11,148 nt of DNA, taken from assembly GCA_937863205.1 (NCBI GenBank), contig CALMGA010000498.1, positions 1-11,148 on the forward strand, written 5' to 3'. How positions within the stretch are numbered: position 1 is the stretch's first letter; every line of letters begins with the position of its first letter. Both the position numbers and the translations under genes were made by a program. The notes beneath the pieces were generated by a model. That model did not search any database. It was not told where the DNA came from and saw only the letters and a program-made list of their open reading frames with translations. Positions 1-5,925 of the stretch are shown in pieces. The stretch is from an uncultured Beijerinckiaceae bacterium. Its GTDB lineage: Bacteria > Pseudomonadota > Alphaproteobacteria > Rhizobiales > Beijerinckiaceae.

Positions 1-304
1 CCGGGCCCTCGCTGCGGAACTGCGCCTGCGCCTCGCGCAGGCTCTGCAGGCGCTGCCGGTCGTCGGCGATGGCAAGGCCGCGCTGCTGCACGAAGGGGTC
101 CTTATTGGCCTTCAGACGGTCGATGCCGCCGGCTTCGGTCAGGCCCTGCTGCGCGCTGTCGCTGTCGAAGCGGGCGATCACCCTGGCCAGTTCGTCGATG
201 GCGCCGCCCAGGCGCTGGCGATACTGCTCGGCGAACTCCGGCACCTGCGTGGCCAGGAGGGCGCAGAGCAGGCCAACGAAAAGGGCGAGTCGACGCAGGA
301 TCAT
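1..304 (-). CDS. DUF2937 family protein (partial, C-terminus off the left edge)
   Basis: Reading the minus strand from the ATG at 304 gives an open frame to the window edge, about 101 codons, with no stop. The protein starts MILRRLALFVGLLCALLATQ, a short hydrophobic segment at residues 4-19. PEFAEQYRQRLGGAIDEL follows, then a polar, Gln/Arg-rich helical part (SDSAQQGLTEAGG, QRLQSLREAQAQF). Two features match what I remember of the DUF2937 family: the order of an N-terminal membrane segment, then 'PEF..QY.QRLGGA.DEL', then an amphipathic stretch. These are small predicted inner-membrane proteins without a known function, usually about 160-180 residues, so roughly 60-80 residues are missing. 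It is the last of three genes on the same strand, 137 nt behind the WD40 gene. That gap is long enough for its own promoter, but I see no convincing one. The start is the only plausible Met before the hydrophobic segment; no strong ribosome binding site is visible. Confidence 0.72.
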   Translation of the reverse strand, partial: MILRRLALFVGLLCALLATQVPEFAEQYRQRLGGAIDELARVIARFDSDSAQQGLTEAGGIDRLKANKDPFVQQRGLAIADDRQRLQSLREAQAQFRSEGP

Positions 305-441
305 CGGACGGTTCCAGTCGCGAGGAGCCGCAAGCTACAGCATCATCGCGAGCGATGTCTGCCGCCTTGACGCACCGACTGAGCACACTTGCGGACGCCT
401 GCCCGGTGGACCCATCCGACTGCCTCGCGTAGCCGGCGACC

Positions 442-1464
442 TCAGGCCGGCGGCAGCACCAGCAGCCCGGCCTCGCCGCCGGCGGTGCCGAACAGCAGCC
501 GGTCGCCCTTGGCATCCCAGGCCAGCGCCGTGATCGCACCGCGCTCGACATCGGGGCGGCGAACAAGCAGCTCGGCTTGGTCGGCCGGGCGGCACAGCAG
601 CACCCAACCGTCCTCGTAGCCGACCGCGAGCAGCGGCGACTTCGGGTGAAAGGCGACGCTCGACACCTTGGCCTTGCGCACCGCGCATTCCAGCGGCGGC
701 TTCTTCATCGGCCCGTCCTTGTCGCGGAAGGGCCAGATCACGCAGCTGTCCGCCCCCGACGTCGCCAGCCACTCGCCATCGGCCGACCAGGCGAGCGAGC
801 GCACCTTCGAGGGATAGCCGCTCATGCGCATGTTGGCCCGGTCGACGAGGCGCCAGCCGTGCAGGGCGCTTTCCTGCATCGCCGTGACCAGGAAGCGGCC
901 GTCGGGCGAAAAGGTCACGGAAATGTGCGAGCCCTTCCATTCGTAGGGGTCGGGCGGCGCTTCCGCGTTGGGAAACCACAGGCTGGCGCCGTTGTAGTGC
1001 GCGATGGCGAGGCGGTAGCCCTTCGGTGCGAAGGCGAGGCCGCGGGCTGTGCTGGCCACCGTTGTGCTCCTCAGCTCACCTTTCGCGCTGCGGGCGGTGA
1101 CCGTCTTGCCGACGGCGAAGGCAAGCGTGCCGTCGGGCTTGGCGGCGAGGGCGTCGATCCACTTGCCCTTGGCATCGTGGAGGGTCTGCGTCGCGCCATC
1201 GGCCGAGGTAGCGACCACGCGACCGTCGTCGCCGCCGGTGAAGAACCGCGATCCCCCCGCGCGACTGCAAAGGATCGACCCATCGGGATGAGCGGCGACC
1301 GTGCGCATGGACGCCGGCCCCCCGAGGTCGATCTCGCCGTTGTCGCGGGCAAGGAGCGGCTCCGTGCCGAGGAAGCCCGCCGCCTGCACGGCTTCGCCCG
1401 TTCGATAGGCGGTGACGTGCTGGGTCAGCGACGCCCGGTCATGAGCCGTCCCGTCTTGGACCAT
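442..1464 (-). CDS. WD40-repeat (beta-propeller) protein paired with a COG0523 GTPase
   Basis: This is a 340-residue protein with at least five recognisable WD40-type blades. Each has the small-residue/hydrophobic pattern plus an 'FSPDG' or 'W-x-DG' turn: AAHPDGS (58-64), AAKPDGT (107-113), FAPKGY (145-150), FSPDGR (185-190), WSADGE (226-231), FHPKSP (272-277) and WDAKGD (316-321). Counted evenly these fit a seven-bladed propeller filling the whole chain. There is no signal peptide or membrane segment, so it should be cytoplasmic and act as a protein-binding platform; no catalytic motif is seen. The ATG at 1464 lies 8 nt behind the stop of the GTPase gene, so the two are almost certainly cotranscribed and probably translationally coupled. 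The frame stays open upstream inside the GTPase gene, but that part reads as an out-of-phase shadow and is not included. The neighbour suggests a partner role in metal handling or GTPase control; that is inference. Confidence 0.85.
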   Translation of the reverse strand: MVQDGTAHDRASLTQHVTAYRTGEAVQAAGFLGTEPLLARDNGEIDLGGPASMRTVAAHPDGSILCSRAGGSRFFTGGDDGRVVATSADGATQTLHDAKGKWIDALAAKPDGTLAFAVGKTVTARSAKGELRSTTVASTARGLAFAPKGYRLAIAHYNGASLWFPNAEAPPDPYEWKGSHISVTFSPDGRFLVTAMQESALHGWRLVDRANMRMSGYPSKVRSLAWSADGEWLATSGADSCVIWPFRDKDGPMKKPPLECAVRKAKVSSVAFHPKSPLLAVGYEDGWVLLCRPADQAELLVRRPDVERGAITALAWDAKGDRLLFGTAGGEAGLLVLPPA

Positions 1465-1472
1465 GGTTCCGC

Positions 1473-2603
1473 TCAGGCCGCGGCGCAGGCGAGAAAGCCC
1501 TTGCGGATCTCGTCCTCCTTCAGGTGGCGGCCGATGAACACGATGCGGCTCACCCGCGTTTCGCCAGGCTTCCATTCCCGCTGCAGGTCGCCGTCGAGCA
1601 TCATGTGGACGCCCTGGTAGACGAAGCGGCGCGGCTCGTCCTTGAAGGCGAGGATGCCCTTCGAACGCAGGATCGAGGCGCCTTCGCGCTGCGTATAGTC
1701 CTGCACCCAAGGCAGGAACTTCTCGGGATCGACGTCGCCGTCGATGGTCAGGGACAGCGAGTGCATCTCCTCGTCGTGGTAGTGCTTGGCGCCGCCGTGC
1801 CCGTGCGCCTCGTGATGTTCGTGCCCGTGGTGCCCATGCGCGTCATGTCCATGCGCGGAGTGGTCATGCGCGGAGTGGTCATGCGCGGAGTGGTCATGCG
1901 CGGAGTGGTCATGATCCTCGGTTTCGAGGAAGGCCGGCTCGATCTGCAGGATGCGGTCGAGGTCGAAGGCGTTGCGGCCGAGCACGGCGTCCAGCGGCAC
2001 CTTGCAGTGCTGCGTCCTGTGCAGGGTGGCATAAGGATTGATGGCGCGGATACGCGCCTCCACCTCGTCGAGTTCCGCGGCGGTGACGAGATCGGACTTG
2101 TTGAGCACGATCACGTCGGCGAAGGCGATCTGGCTCTTGGCTTCGGGCGCGTCCTTCAGCCGGGCGGCGAGCCACTTGGCATCCGCCACCGTGACCACCG
2201 CGTCGAGGCGCGACTTGGTCGAGACGTCCTCGTCCACGAAGAAGGTCTGCGCCACCGGCGCGGGGTCGGCGAGTCCGGTGGTTTCCACGATGATCGCGTC
2301 GAACTTGCCGCGCCGCTTCATCAATCCCTCGATGATGCGGATGAGGTCGCCGCGCACGGTGCAGCAGATGCAGCCGTTGTTCATCTCGAAGACTTCCTCG
2401 TCGGCGTCGATGACGAGCTCGTTGTCGATGCCGATTGCCCCGAACTCGTTGACGATGACGGCGTAGCGCTGGCCGTGCGGCTCGCTGAGGATGCGGTTGA
2501 GCAGCGTCGTCTTGCCGGCGCCGAGATAGCCGGTGAGCACCGTCACCGGGATCTTGGTGGAGGCCTCGCCCGGCACCTTCCGCTCGATCGCCGTCTCCGA
2601 CAT
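1473..2603 (-). CDS. COG0523 (CobW/P47K family) GTPase, putative metallochaperone with His-rich loop
   Basis: A 376-residue G3E-family GTPase. The N-terminal CobW domain has the Walker A loop GYLGAGKT (25-32), then NEFGAIGID (52-60), the signature metal-site motif CICC within GCICCTVRGDL (77-87), ETTGLADP (107-114) as the switch/Walker B region, and NKSD (168-171) as the guanine-recognition motif. Residues 231-276 form a His/Asp-rich loop with four perfect DHSAH units. The CobW C-terminal domain follows (about 280-373). Family members use GTP hydrolysis to deliver or sense metals (zinc in ZagA/ZigA/YciC types, cobalt in CobW, nitrile-hydratase metal in activators). With no cobalamin or nitrile hydratase genes nearby, a zinc-type role is the best guess, but no Zur-like box is visible upstream. 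The second ATG (2603) is preferred over the one at 2609, because GGGGAG sits 6 nt before the second but directly abuts the first. It heads a minus-strand unit with the WD40 gene. Confidence 0.92.
   Translation of the reverse strand: MSETAIERKVPGEASTKIPVTVLTGYLGAGKTTLLNRILSEPHGQRYAVIVNEFGAIGIDNELVIDADEEVFEMNNGCICCTVRGDLIRIIEGLMKRRGKFDAIIVETTGLADPAPVAQTFFVDEDVSTKSRLDAVVTVADAKWLAARLKDAPEAKSQIAFADVIVLNKSDLVTAAELDEVEARIRAINPYATLHRTQHCKVPLDAVLGRNAFDLDRILQIEPAFLETEDHDHSAHDHSAHDHSAHDHSAHGHDAHGHHGHEHHEAHGHGGAKHYHDEEMHSLSLTIDGDVDPEKFLPWVQDYTQREGASILRSKGILAFKDEPRRFVYQGVHMMLDGDLQREWKPGETRVSRIVFIGRHLKEDEIRKGFLACAAA
1850..1909 (-). repeat. Four perfect tandem copies of a 15-bp unit inside the His-rich loop
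   Basis: The plus-strand unit catgcgcggagtggt occurs four times head to tail with no mismatch (1850-1864, 1865-1879, 1880-1894, 1895-1909). On the coding strand each unit gives five residues (DHSAH register). Because the unit is a multiple of three, gain or loss by slipped replication changes the length of the His loop without breaking the frame. The flanking His-rich codons are diverged, so only this core looks recently duplicated. Confidence 0.95.
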
Positions 2604-2744
2604 GTGCATCTCCCCGCAGCTTCGGCGCGGGCCGGATCCCGCGACGGTCCGATATAGGCGGCGGCGGCGCGAGCGGGAAGGGCGCGCTCGTCCGACGCGC
2701 CCCAAACCAGCCTGTGAACAACCCCGGGATCGCTCGCTGATGTC
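2604..2744. other. Divergent intergenic region between the COG0523 GTPase and pspA
   Basis: This gap separates the minus-strand GTPase gene from the plus-strand pspA control region. On the minus strand TATATC (plus-strand gatata, 2651-2656) is the best -10 candidate for the GTPase gene, about 50 nt before its start. No good -35 partner is present in the very GC-rich DNA before it, so a regulator or a non-sigma70 promoter is possible. I looked for a Zur-type AT-rich palindrome and for cobalamin riboswitch conserved boxes and saw neither. Confidence 0.35.
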
Positions 2745-2759
2745 TTGAACTGCGTTCAA
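2745..2759. promoter_or_regulatory. Palindromic operator candidate 1 (TTGAAC-N3-GTTCAA)
   Basis: TTGAAC TGC GTTCAA is a perfect inverted repeat with 6-bp arms. Its left arm doubles as the likely -35 element of the pspA promoter. A second copy of the core TGAAC-N3-GTTCA lies 34 bp downstream, centre to centre. Size and symmetry fit a homodimeric TetR-type or other helix-turn-helix repressor. The regulator gene is not in the window, so its identity is inference. Confidence 0.6.
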
Positions 2760-2773
2760 AGCTGCGATATCGT
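2745..2773 (+). promoter_or_regulatory. Predicted sigma70-like promoter of the pspA-yiaAB unit
   Basis: TTGAAC (2745-2750, 4 of 6 to the -35 consensus) is followed after 17 nt by TATCGT (2768-2773, 4 of 6 to the -10 consensus). Transcription would begin near 2780. That places the first palindrome over the -35 and the second over the start point, the usual geometry for repression. It also makes the ATG at 2779 useless as a start. No -24/-12 sigma54 element as in the E. coli psp operon is visible. Confidence 0.45.
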
Positions 2774-2779
2774 CGCTTA

Positions 2780-2792
2780 TGAACGTTGTTCA
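2780..2792. promoter_or_regulatory. Palindromic operator candidate 2 (TGAAC-N3-GTTCA)
   Basis: TGAAC GTT GTTCA is a perfect 5-bp inverted repeat with the same arms and the same 3-nt spacing as the upstream copy at 2746-2758. It sits directly before the ribosome binding site AGGAGGT (2792-2798). A further half site, GTTCA at 2814-2818, lies just inside the gene. Finding the same arms and spacer twice within 48 bp makes chance unlikely and points to one dimeric regulator bound at both. Confidence 0.6.
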
Positions 2793-2802
2793 GGAGGTGC
2801 TC

Positions 2803-3552
2803 GTGAATTCATTGTTCAACCTGTTCCCGACACGGCCCAGCGCATTCCTGCCGGCCGCCACTCTCGATTGGCGGATCCGTCAGGCGATGGCGGCGCATCT
2901 GCGTCTCCGCCGCTCGCTCGCCGCCGCCATCGCGCTCGCCCGGCGGGACGCGGAGCGACGCCTCGCCTTGAGCGAACGCATCGCCGACCTCGAAGCGCGG
3001 GCGCTGATCGCTTTGCGCAGCGAGCCCGACGAACCGGCCGCCGAGCGCTTGGCCGAACGCTTGGCCGAACGCTTGGCGGTGCAGGCCTCGGAGGTCATCG
3101 CGGTTCTGCAGGCCGAGGTCGCCGACGCGGACCGGGCCATCGCCGCCGGGGAGGCGGAAATCGCCCGCCTTCGCCGCGCCACCGCCGAAGATCATCGCCG
3201 CCTCGCCGACCTGAAGCGTGGTACCCGCCACGCGGCGTTGCGCGCCGCCCTGCACGAGGCGCGCGACAGCCACTCGTCGCAAGGAACCCATCTCGATGCG
3301 GCCGAGGCGGCGCTTGCCGATCTCTCCCTGCACCAGGATGGCGAAGCGATGCTGGCCGAGGACGCCGCTTCGGAGGGCGCGCGGCTCGCCGACGAAATGG
3401 CCGACGCCGGCTTCGGGGCGTCTCCGCGCCCGCGCGGCGCCGACGTTCTCGCACGCCTGCGCGCGCAACTCACCCATCCCGCGTCGTCTGGCCCGCGCCT
3501 CACGGCAGCCGCCCCCGTCCAGCCAACCCCGATCGAAGGAGCCGACCGATGA
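2803..3552 (+). CDS. pspA: PspA/IM30-family coiled-coil protein (divergent)
   Basis: A 249-residue, almost entirely helical protein rich in Ala, Arg, Glu and Leu, with no membrane segment or signal peptide. Residues 20-175 read as long coiled coil. The C-terminal part (LADEMADAGFG, 195-205, then GADVLARLRAQL, 212-223) matches the end of alphaproteobacterial PspA/IM30 proteins as I know them. PspA-type proteins bind the inner face of the cytoplasmic membrane, form ESCRT-III-like assemblies and protect against proton leak. The start is the GTG at 2803: AGGAGGT ends 4 nt before it, while the in-frame ATG at 2779 lies on the predicted transcription start and has no ribosome site. The stop overlaps the start of the next gene (ATGA), so the two are translationally coupled. 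Residues 82-92 are an RLAE repeat made by a 12-bp duplication. Sequence similarity to E. coli PspA is weak; the YiaAB neighbour strengthens the call. Confidence 0.7.
   Translation: MNSLFNLFPTRPSAFLPAATLDWRIRQAMAAHLRLRRSLAAAIALARRDAERRLALSERIADLEARALIALRSEPDEPAAERLAERLAERLAVQASEVIAVLQAEVADADRAIAAGEAEIARLRRATAEDHRRLADLKRGTRHAALRAALHEARDSHSSQGTHLDAAEAALADLSLHQDGEAMLAEDAASEGARLADEMADAGFGASPRPRGADVLARLRAQLTHPASSGPRLTAAAPVQPTPIEGADR
3046..3077 (+). repeat. 12-bp tandem repeat inside pspA
   Basis: The unit cgcttggccgaa occurs at 3046-3057 and 3058-3069, followed by eight bases of a third copy. It encodes RLAE-RLAE-RLA in the coiled coil and is in frame. Such a unit lengthens a helix by about one turn per copy; probably a local slippage product. 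Confidence 0.85.
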
Positions 3553-3812
3553 CCTCCACCGTTCGACCCAGCCAGAGCTGGATCATGTTCTGCTATCTCG
3601 CCTTTGGCGTGGCCGTGGCGATGATGACGCTTGGCATCGTCATGATCGGCGAGAACTGGTGGATGCGCGGCTTCTTCGCCATGGCGGCGCTGCTGCTCGT
3701 GCAGGCCTGCTTCTGCCTGTCGAAATCGCTGCGCGACGCGCATGAGTTCAGCCTGTTCCACAACAAGATCGAGGATGCGCGCACCGAGAAGCTGTTGCGC
3801 GAGCACGTCTGA
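3549..3812 (+). CDS. YiaA/YiaB two-helix inner-membrane protein
   Basis: An 87-residue protein with two membrane segments, about 13-31 (FCYLAFGVAVAMMTLGIVM) and 40-58 (GFFAMAALLLVQACFCLSK). A short loop with ENWWM joins them, and a polar C-terminal tail carries LRDAHEFSLFHNKIEDARTE. Length, helix pair, the loop Trp residues and the RDAHE tail fit the YiaAB two-helix domain (PF05360). The family has no known biochemical function. Its ATG overlaps the pspA stop (ATGA at 3549-3552), so it is made with PspA. PspA-YiaAB pairs occur in other proteobacteria, where YiaAB is thought to be a membrane partner of a Psp-like stress response; that role is inference here. Likely regulated by the pspA promoter and its palindromes. 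Confidence 0.88.
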   Translation: MTSTVRPSQSWIMFCYLAFGVAVAMMTLGIVMIGENWWMRGFFAMAALLLVQACFCLSKSLRDAHEFSLFHNKIEDARTEKLLREHV

Positions 3813-3869
3813 CGCGCGCGGCGGCGGCGGTCCCTCGACGCCGCCGCCGGCAATCGCTACATCGCGGCG

Positions 3870-4466
3870 ATGGCCCTTGCCCCTCGCTCCCGCCTTCTCC
3901 CCCTCGCCGGCGTGGCCGCCGGCTTCGTCGCGCTCGGCCTAGCCGCGGCGGCGCTGGTGCTGCCCAAAGCCGGACAAGGCACCTCAAGCGTCGGCGGACC
4001 CTTCACCCTCGTTTCGCAGGACGGGGCGACGGTGACGCAGGCGGCGCTCACCGGTCATCCCACGCTGGTCTTTTTCGGCTACACGCACTGCCCCGACGTG
4101 TGCCCGACGACCCTGGCCGACATTTCCAGCGTGCTCAAGGCACTGGGTCCCGGTACCTCGGACAGCCAACCGCGCGCCCTGTTCATCACCGTCGATCCCG
4201 AGCGCGACACCGTTCCCGTCCTCAAGGAGTATCTCGAAAGCTTCGATCCGCGCATCACCGCCCTGACCGGCACGCCCGAGCAGGTCCGCCGCGTCGAGTC
4301 CGAGTACAAGGTCTTTGCCAAGGCCGTGCCGGACAAGGACGGCACCTATTCGATGGACCACACGGCGATGACCTACCTCATGGACAAACGCGGGCGCTTC
4401 GTCGGCGGCTTCAACCTCGACCGTCCGGCCGTCGAGGCGGCGGCCGAGCTGAAGCAGTTCGACTGA
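3870..4466 (+). CDS. SCO1/SenC family copper chaperone
   Basis: A 198-residue thioredoxin-fold protein with one N-terminal membrane anchor (about 12-32), so its domain should face the periplasm. The copper-binding motif is CPDVC (Cys74, Cys78) within FFGYTHCPDVCPT. The distant copper ligand is His164 in SMDHTAMTYLMD. FITVDPERDT (105-114) is another SCO signature. SCO proteins load copper into the CuA site of cytochrome c oxidase or act as thiol-disulfide reductases on it. No oxidase gene is in the window, so its target is inferred. It follows yiaAB by 57 nt on the same strand and may be read through from the pspA promoter, or have its own start in that gap; I see no clear promoter there. The ribosome site before the ATG at 3870 is weak, but the start is fixed well enough by the anchor. 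Confidence 0.93.
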   Translation: MALAPRSRLLPLAGVAAGFVALGLAAAALVLPKAGQGTSSVGGPFTLVSQDGATVTQAALTGHPTLVFFGYTHCPDVCPTTLADISSVLKALGPGTSDSQPRALFITVDPERDTVPVLKEYLESFDPRITALTGTPEQVRRVESEYKVFAKAVPDKDGTYSMDHTAMTYLMDKRGRFVGGFNLDRPAVEAAAELKQFD

Positions 4467-4506
4467 CGCGGCAACGCAGGCCGATGCACGGCCACGATGT
4501 CCCCCC

Positions 4507-4535
4507 TGCCGCGCATCAGCGGGGCACGCGCGGCA
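4507..4535 (+). terminator. GC-rich stem-loop after the SCO gene (terminator-like)
   Basis: TGCCGCGC (4507-4514) and GCGCGGCA (4528-4535) pair perfectly over 8 bp with a 13-nt loop, 40 nt behind the SCO stop. There is no U-run after it, so it is a weak or Rho-assisted terminator, or an mRNA-stabilising stem, rather than a classic intrinsic one. Confidence 0.4.
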
Positions 4536-4652
4536 AGGCGGCGCATAAGGGAGCACCATTGCGGCATGCAGTCTCGTCATGCGCGGGGTCGTAGCAGGAG
4601 CCTTCGCTGGCGCGCCTTTGACGCCACCGGCCATCCGGCCTATGCCGTTCCC

Positions 4653-5510
4653 ATGACGCGTCCAAGGATCGCCCTGTTCGTCCTGGAAGCCTTGCCCAAT
4701 GCACGGACCATTCGCCGCTTCGTCGGCGACCACGCCGGCGAGATCGTCCTTGTCGGCCTGTCCGACCCGATGCGGCCGGCGACCGGCGGGACGATGGGCC
4801 AGGTCCGCCGCCACCTCGCGCGCTCCGGTCCGCGCTTCCTGCCCTATCTCGCCGTCAACTTCGGACTGCCCGACCTGCTGCGTCCGATGGCGCCGTTGTT
4901 CCAGGCGATCGGCCGGGCCGGCGCCAGTTCGGCGGCCACCCCGCTGCGCACCCTGTGCGCCCGCCTGGGCGTGCCGACGATCGACATCGAGGACGTCAAC
5001 GGGTCAGGCGTTCACGAGGCACTGCGCCGCGCCGCGCCGGACCTGATCTTGACCTTTCACTTCGACCAGATCCTTTCGGACGAGACCATCGCCCTGGCGC
5101 GGCTCGCCGCCGTCAACGTCCACCCCGGTCTGCTGCCGCGCCATCGCGGCCCGGTGCCCACGATCCATGCCCTCGCCGAGGCCGTTCCGGCCTTCGGCGT
5201 TACCGTGCACCGCACCGTGTCGCGGATCGATGCCGGCGCGATCCTGGTGCAAAGCGCCCTCGATCTGCCGCCCGGGACCACCGCGACCGGAGCCTCGGTG
5301 CGCCTGCACGAGGCCGGACGTTTGCTCGTCGAGGATCTGCTCGATACGATCGCCCGAACCGGCTCGGTGCCGGCCGGGAAGACCGCGCCCTTGCTGCCCT
5401 ATGGCCAATTCCCCTCGCGCACGATGCTCGCCGACCTGGCACGGCGCGGCCTTCGCCTCACCGACGGCCGCGACGTCACCGAAGCGCTGACGCTTTGCGG
5501 ACGGCGCTGA
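4653..5510 (+). CDS. Formyltransferase-fold protein (PF00551), substrate unknown
   Basis: A 285-residue protein of the folate-dependent formyltransferase fold. The core is AAVNVHPGLLPRHRGP (152-167). It supplies the conserved Asn155 and His157, and Asp193 in RIDAGAILVQ completes the Asn-His-Asp triad known from GAR transformylase and Fmt. APDLILTFHFDQIL (128-141) is the strand and loop before it. The C-terminal piece PYGQFPSR (249-256) resembles the tail of stand-alone or sugar formyltransferases. It is shorter than methionyl-tRNA formyltransferase (about 310) and lacks a clear OB-fold domain; no def gene is adjacent, so it is unlikely to be Fmt. Candidates are an N-formyltransferase for an amino sugar or another amine; I cannot choose. 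The ATG at 4653 begins the typical first strand (RPRIALFVLEAL). The frame is open 52 codons further up, but that part crosses the 4507-4535 stem-loop, is Arg-rich and unlike the family. Whether it belongs to the cluster upstream is open. Confidence 0.75.
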   Translation: MTRPRIALFVLEALPNARTIRRFVGDHAGEIVLVGLSDPMRPATGGTMGQVRRHLARSGPRFLPYLAVNFGLPDLLRPMAPLFQAIGRAGASSAATPLRTLCARLGVPTIDIEDVNGSGVHEALRRAAPDLILTFHFDQILSDETIALARLAAVNVHPGLLPRHRGPVPTIHALAEAVPAFGVTVHRTVSRIDAGAILVQSALDLPPGTTATGASVRLHEAGRLLVEDLLDTIARTGSVPAGKTAPLLPYGQFPSRTMLADLARRGLRLTDGRDVTEALTLCGRR

Positions 5511-5925
5511 GGGCGAGGCCCGCGTCGTGCCGGATCGAACGCATCGAAGCCAAGGTTCGCTCGCACGGGCACGTTCAGGGCGCACCGATCCGCCGACGGA
5601 GTGAGTCATGGAACCCATGTCGCCGAACTCTCGCGGCGAAGTTTTCCGAGGCGGCGGACAGTTTAATCCGCTCTCCCTTGAAAGTGCAGGGTTGAAATCC
5701 ACCGAAACGCGACGATTTATCTCAAAGTAATGTAACGTTCGCCGTTGAACTGGCGCCGGTGTCCACGAGTCCGACTCAAGCCGTAGTCCGCGGCAGCATA
5801 GCTTTTCCTGTCCATCCGCTTCGGCGACGTGGTTCCGTCTCTGGACATCGCGCCGACTCGCCTACGCCGTCCTGTTTCGTCCGGCCTTCTCACATCGGCC
5901 ATCGTGCCCCGAACCCAGAGGACCC
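5511..5925. other. 415-nt gene-free region between the formyltransferase and a small basic protein gene
   Basis: I find no convincing gene here; the short open frames on both strands have no ribosome site and no family features. The middle part (about 5600-5740) is richer in A/T than the surroundings and holds a run of stem-loops described separately. A sigma70-like promoter for the downstream gene is not clear. TTGAAA at 5692-5697 with TTTATC at 5716-5721 (18-nt spacing) is the best pair but weak, and it would give a leader of about 200 nt. Confidence 0.5.
5607..5691. repeat. Cluster of four adjacent stem-loops
   Basis: Within 85 nt there are CATGG-aac-CCATG (5607-5619), TCGCCG-N8-CGGCGA (5620-5639), GCGGA-N8-TCCGC (5654-5671) and a weaker CCCT-N9-AGGG (5675-5691). 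The first two abut exactly. The second is followed by GTTTT (5641-5645) and could act as the terminator of the formyltransferase gene. Together they could be a structured RNA, a palindromic dispersed repeat of the REP/BIME kind, or a terminator region. Pairing is read directly from the sequence; function is not. Confidence 0.45.

Noticed and set aside
344..357. CATCGC-GA-GCGATG palindrome upstream of the DUF2937 gene
   Set aside because: It is perfect, but with only a 2-nt centre, single copy, and made of GATCGC-type words that are common in such genomes; too weak for an operator call.
1465..1710. N-terminal extension of the WD40 gene
   Set aside because: The frame stays open, but the extra residues are an Arg/Pro-rich shadow of the GTPase C-terminus, which has clear family motifs on another frame of the same strand.
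2604..2744. Zur box or cobalamin riboswitch before the COG0523 GTPase
   Set aside because: I searched for an AT-rich palindrome and for B12-box-like sequence and found neither in this GC-rich gap.
2779..2802. ATG at 2779 as the start of pspA
   Set aside because: It is in frame but has no ribosome site and falls at the predicted transcription start inside the second palindrome. The GTG at 2803 has AGGAGGT at the right distance.
2745..2826. Alphaproteobacterial LexA box (GTTC-N7-GTTC)
   Set aside because: There are several GAAC/GTTC half sites, but none has the direct-repeat N7 spacing; the two strong ones are inverted with a 3-nt gap.
4497..4652. N-terminal extension of the formyltransferase
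   Set aside because: The 52 extra residues are Arg-rich and unlike the family, and they overlap the 4507-4535 stem-loop. The first beta-strand of the fold begins right after the ATG at 4653.
5686..5703. tRNA T-loop-like sequence GGTTGAAATCC
   Set aside because: The invariant C of the TTC is a G, the flanks do not pair as a T-stem, and no acceptor or anticodon arm fits on either strand.
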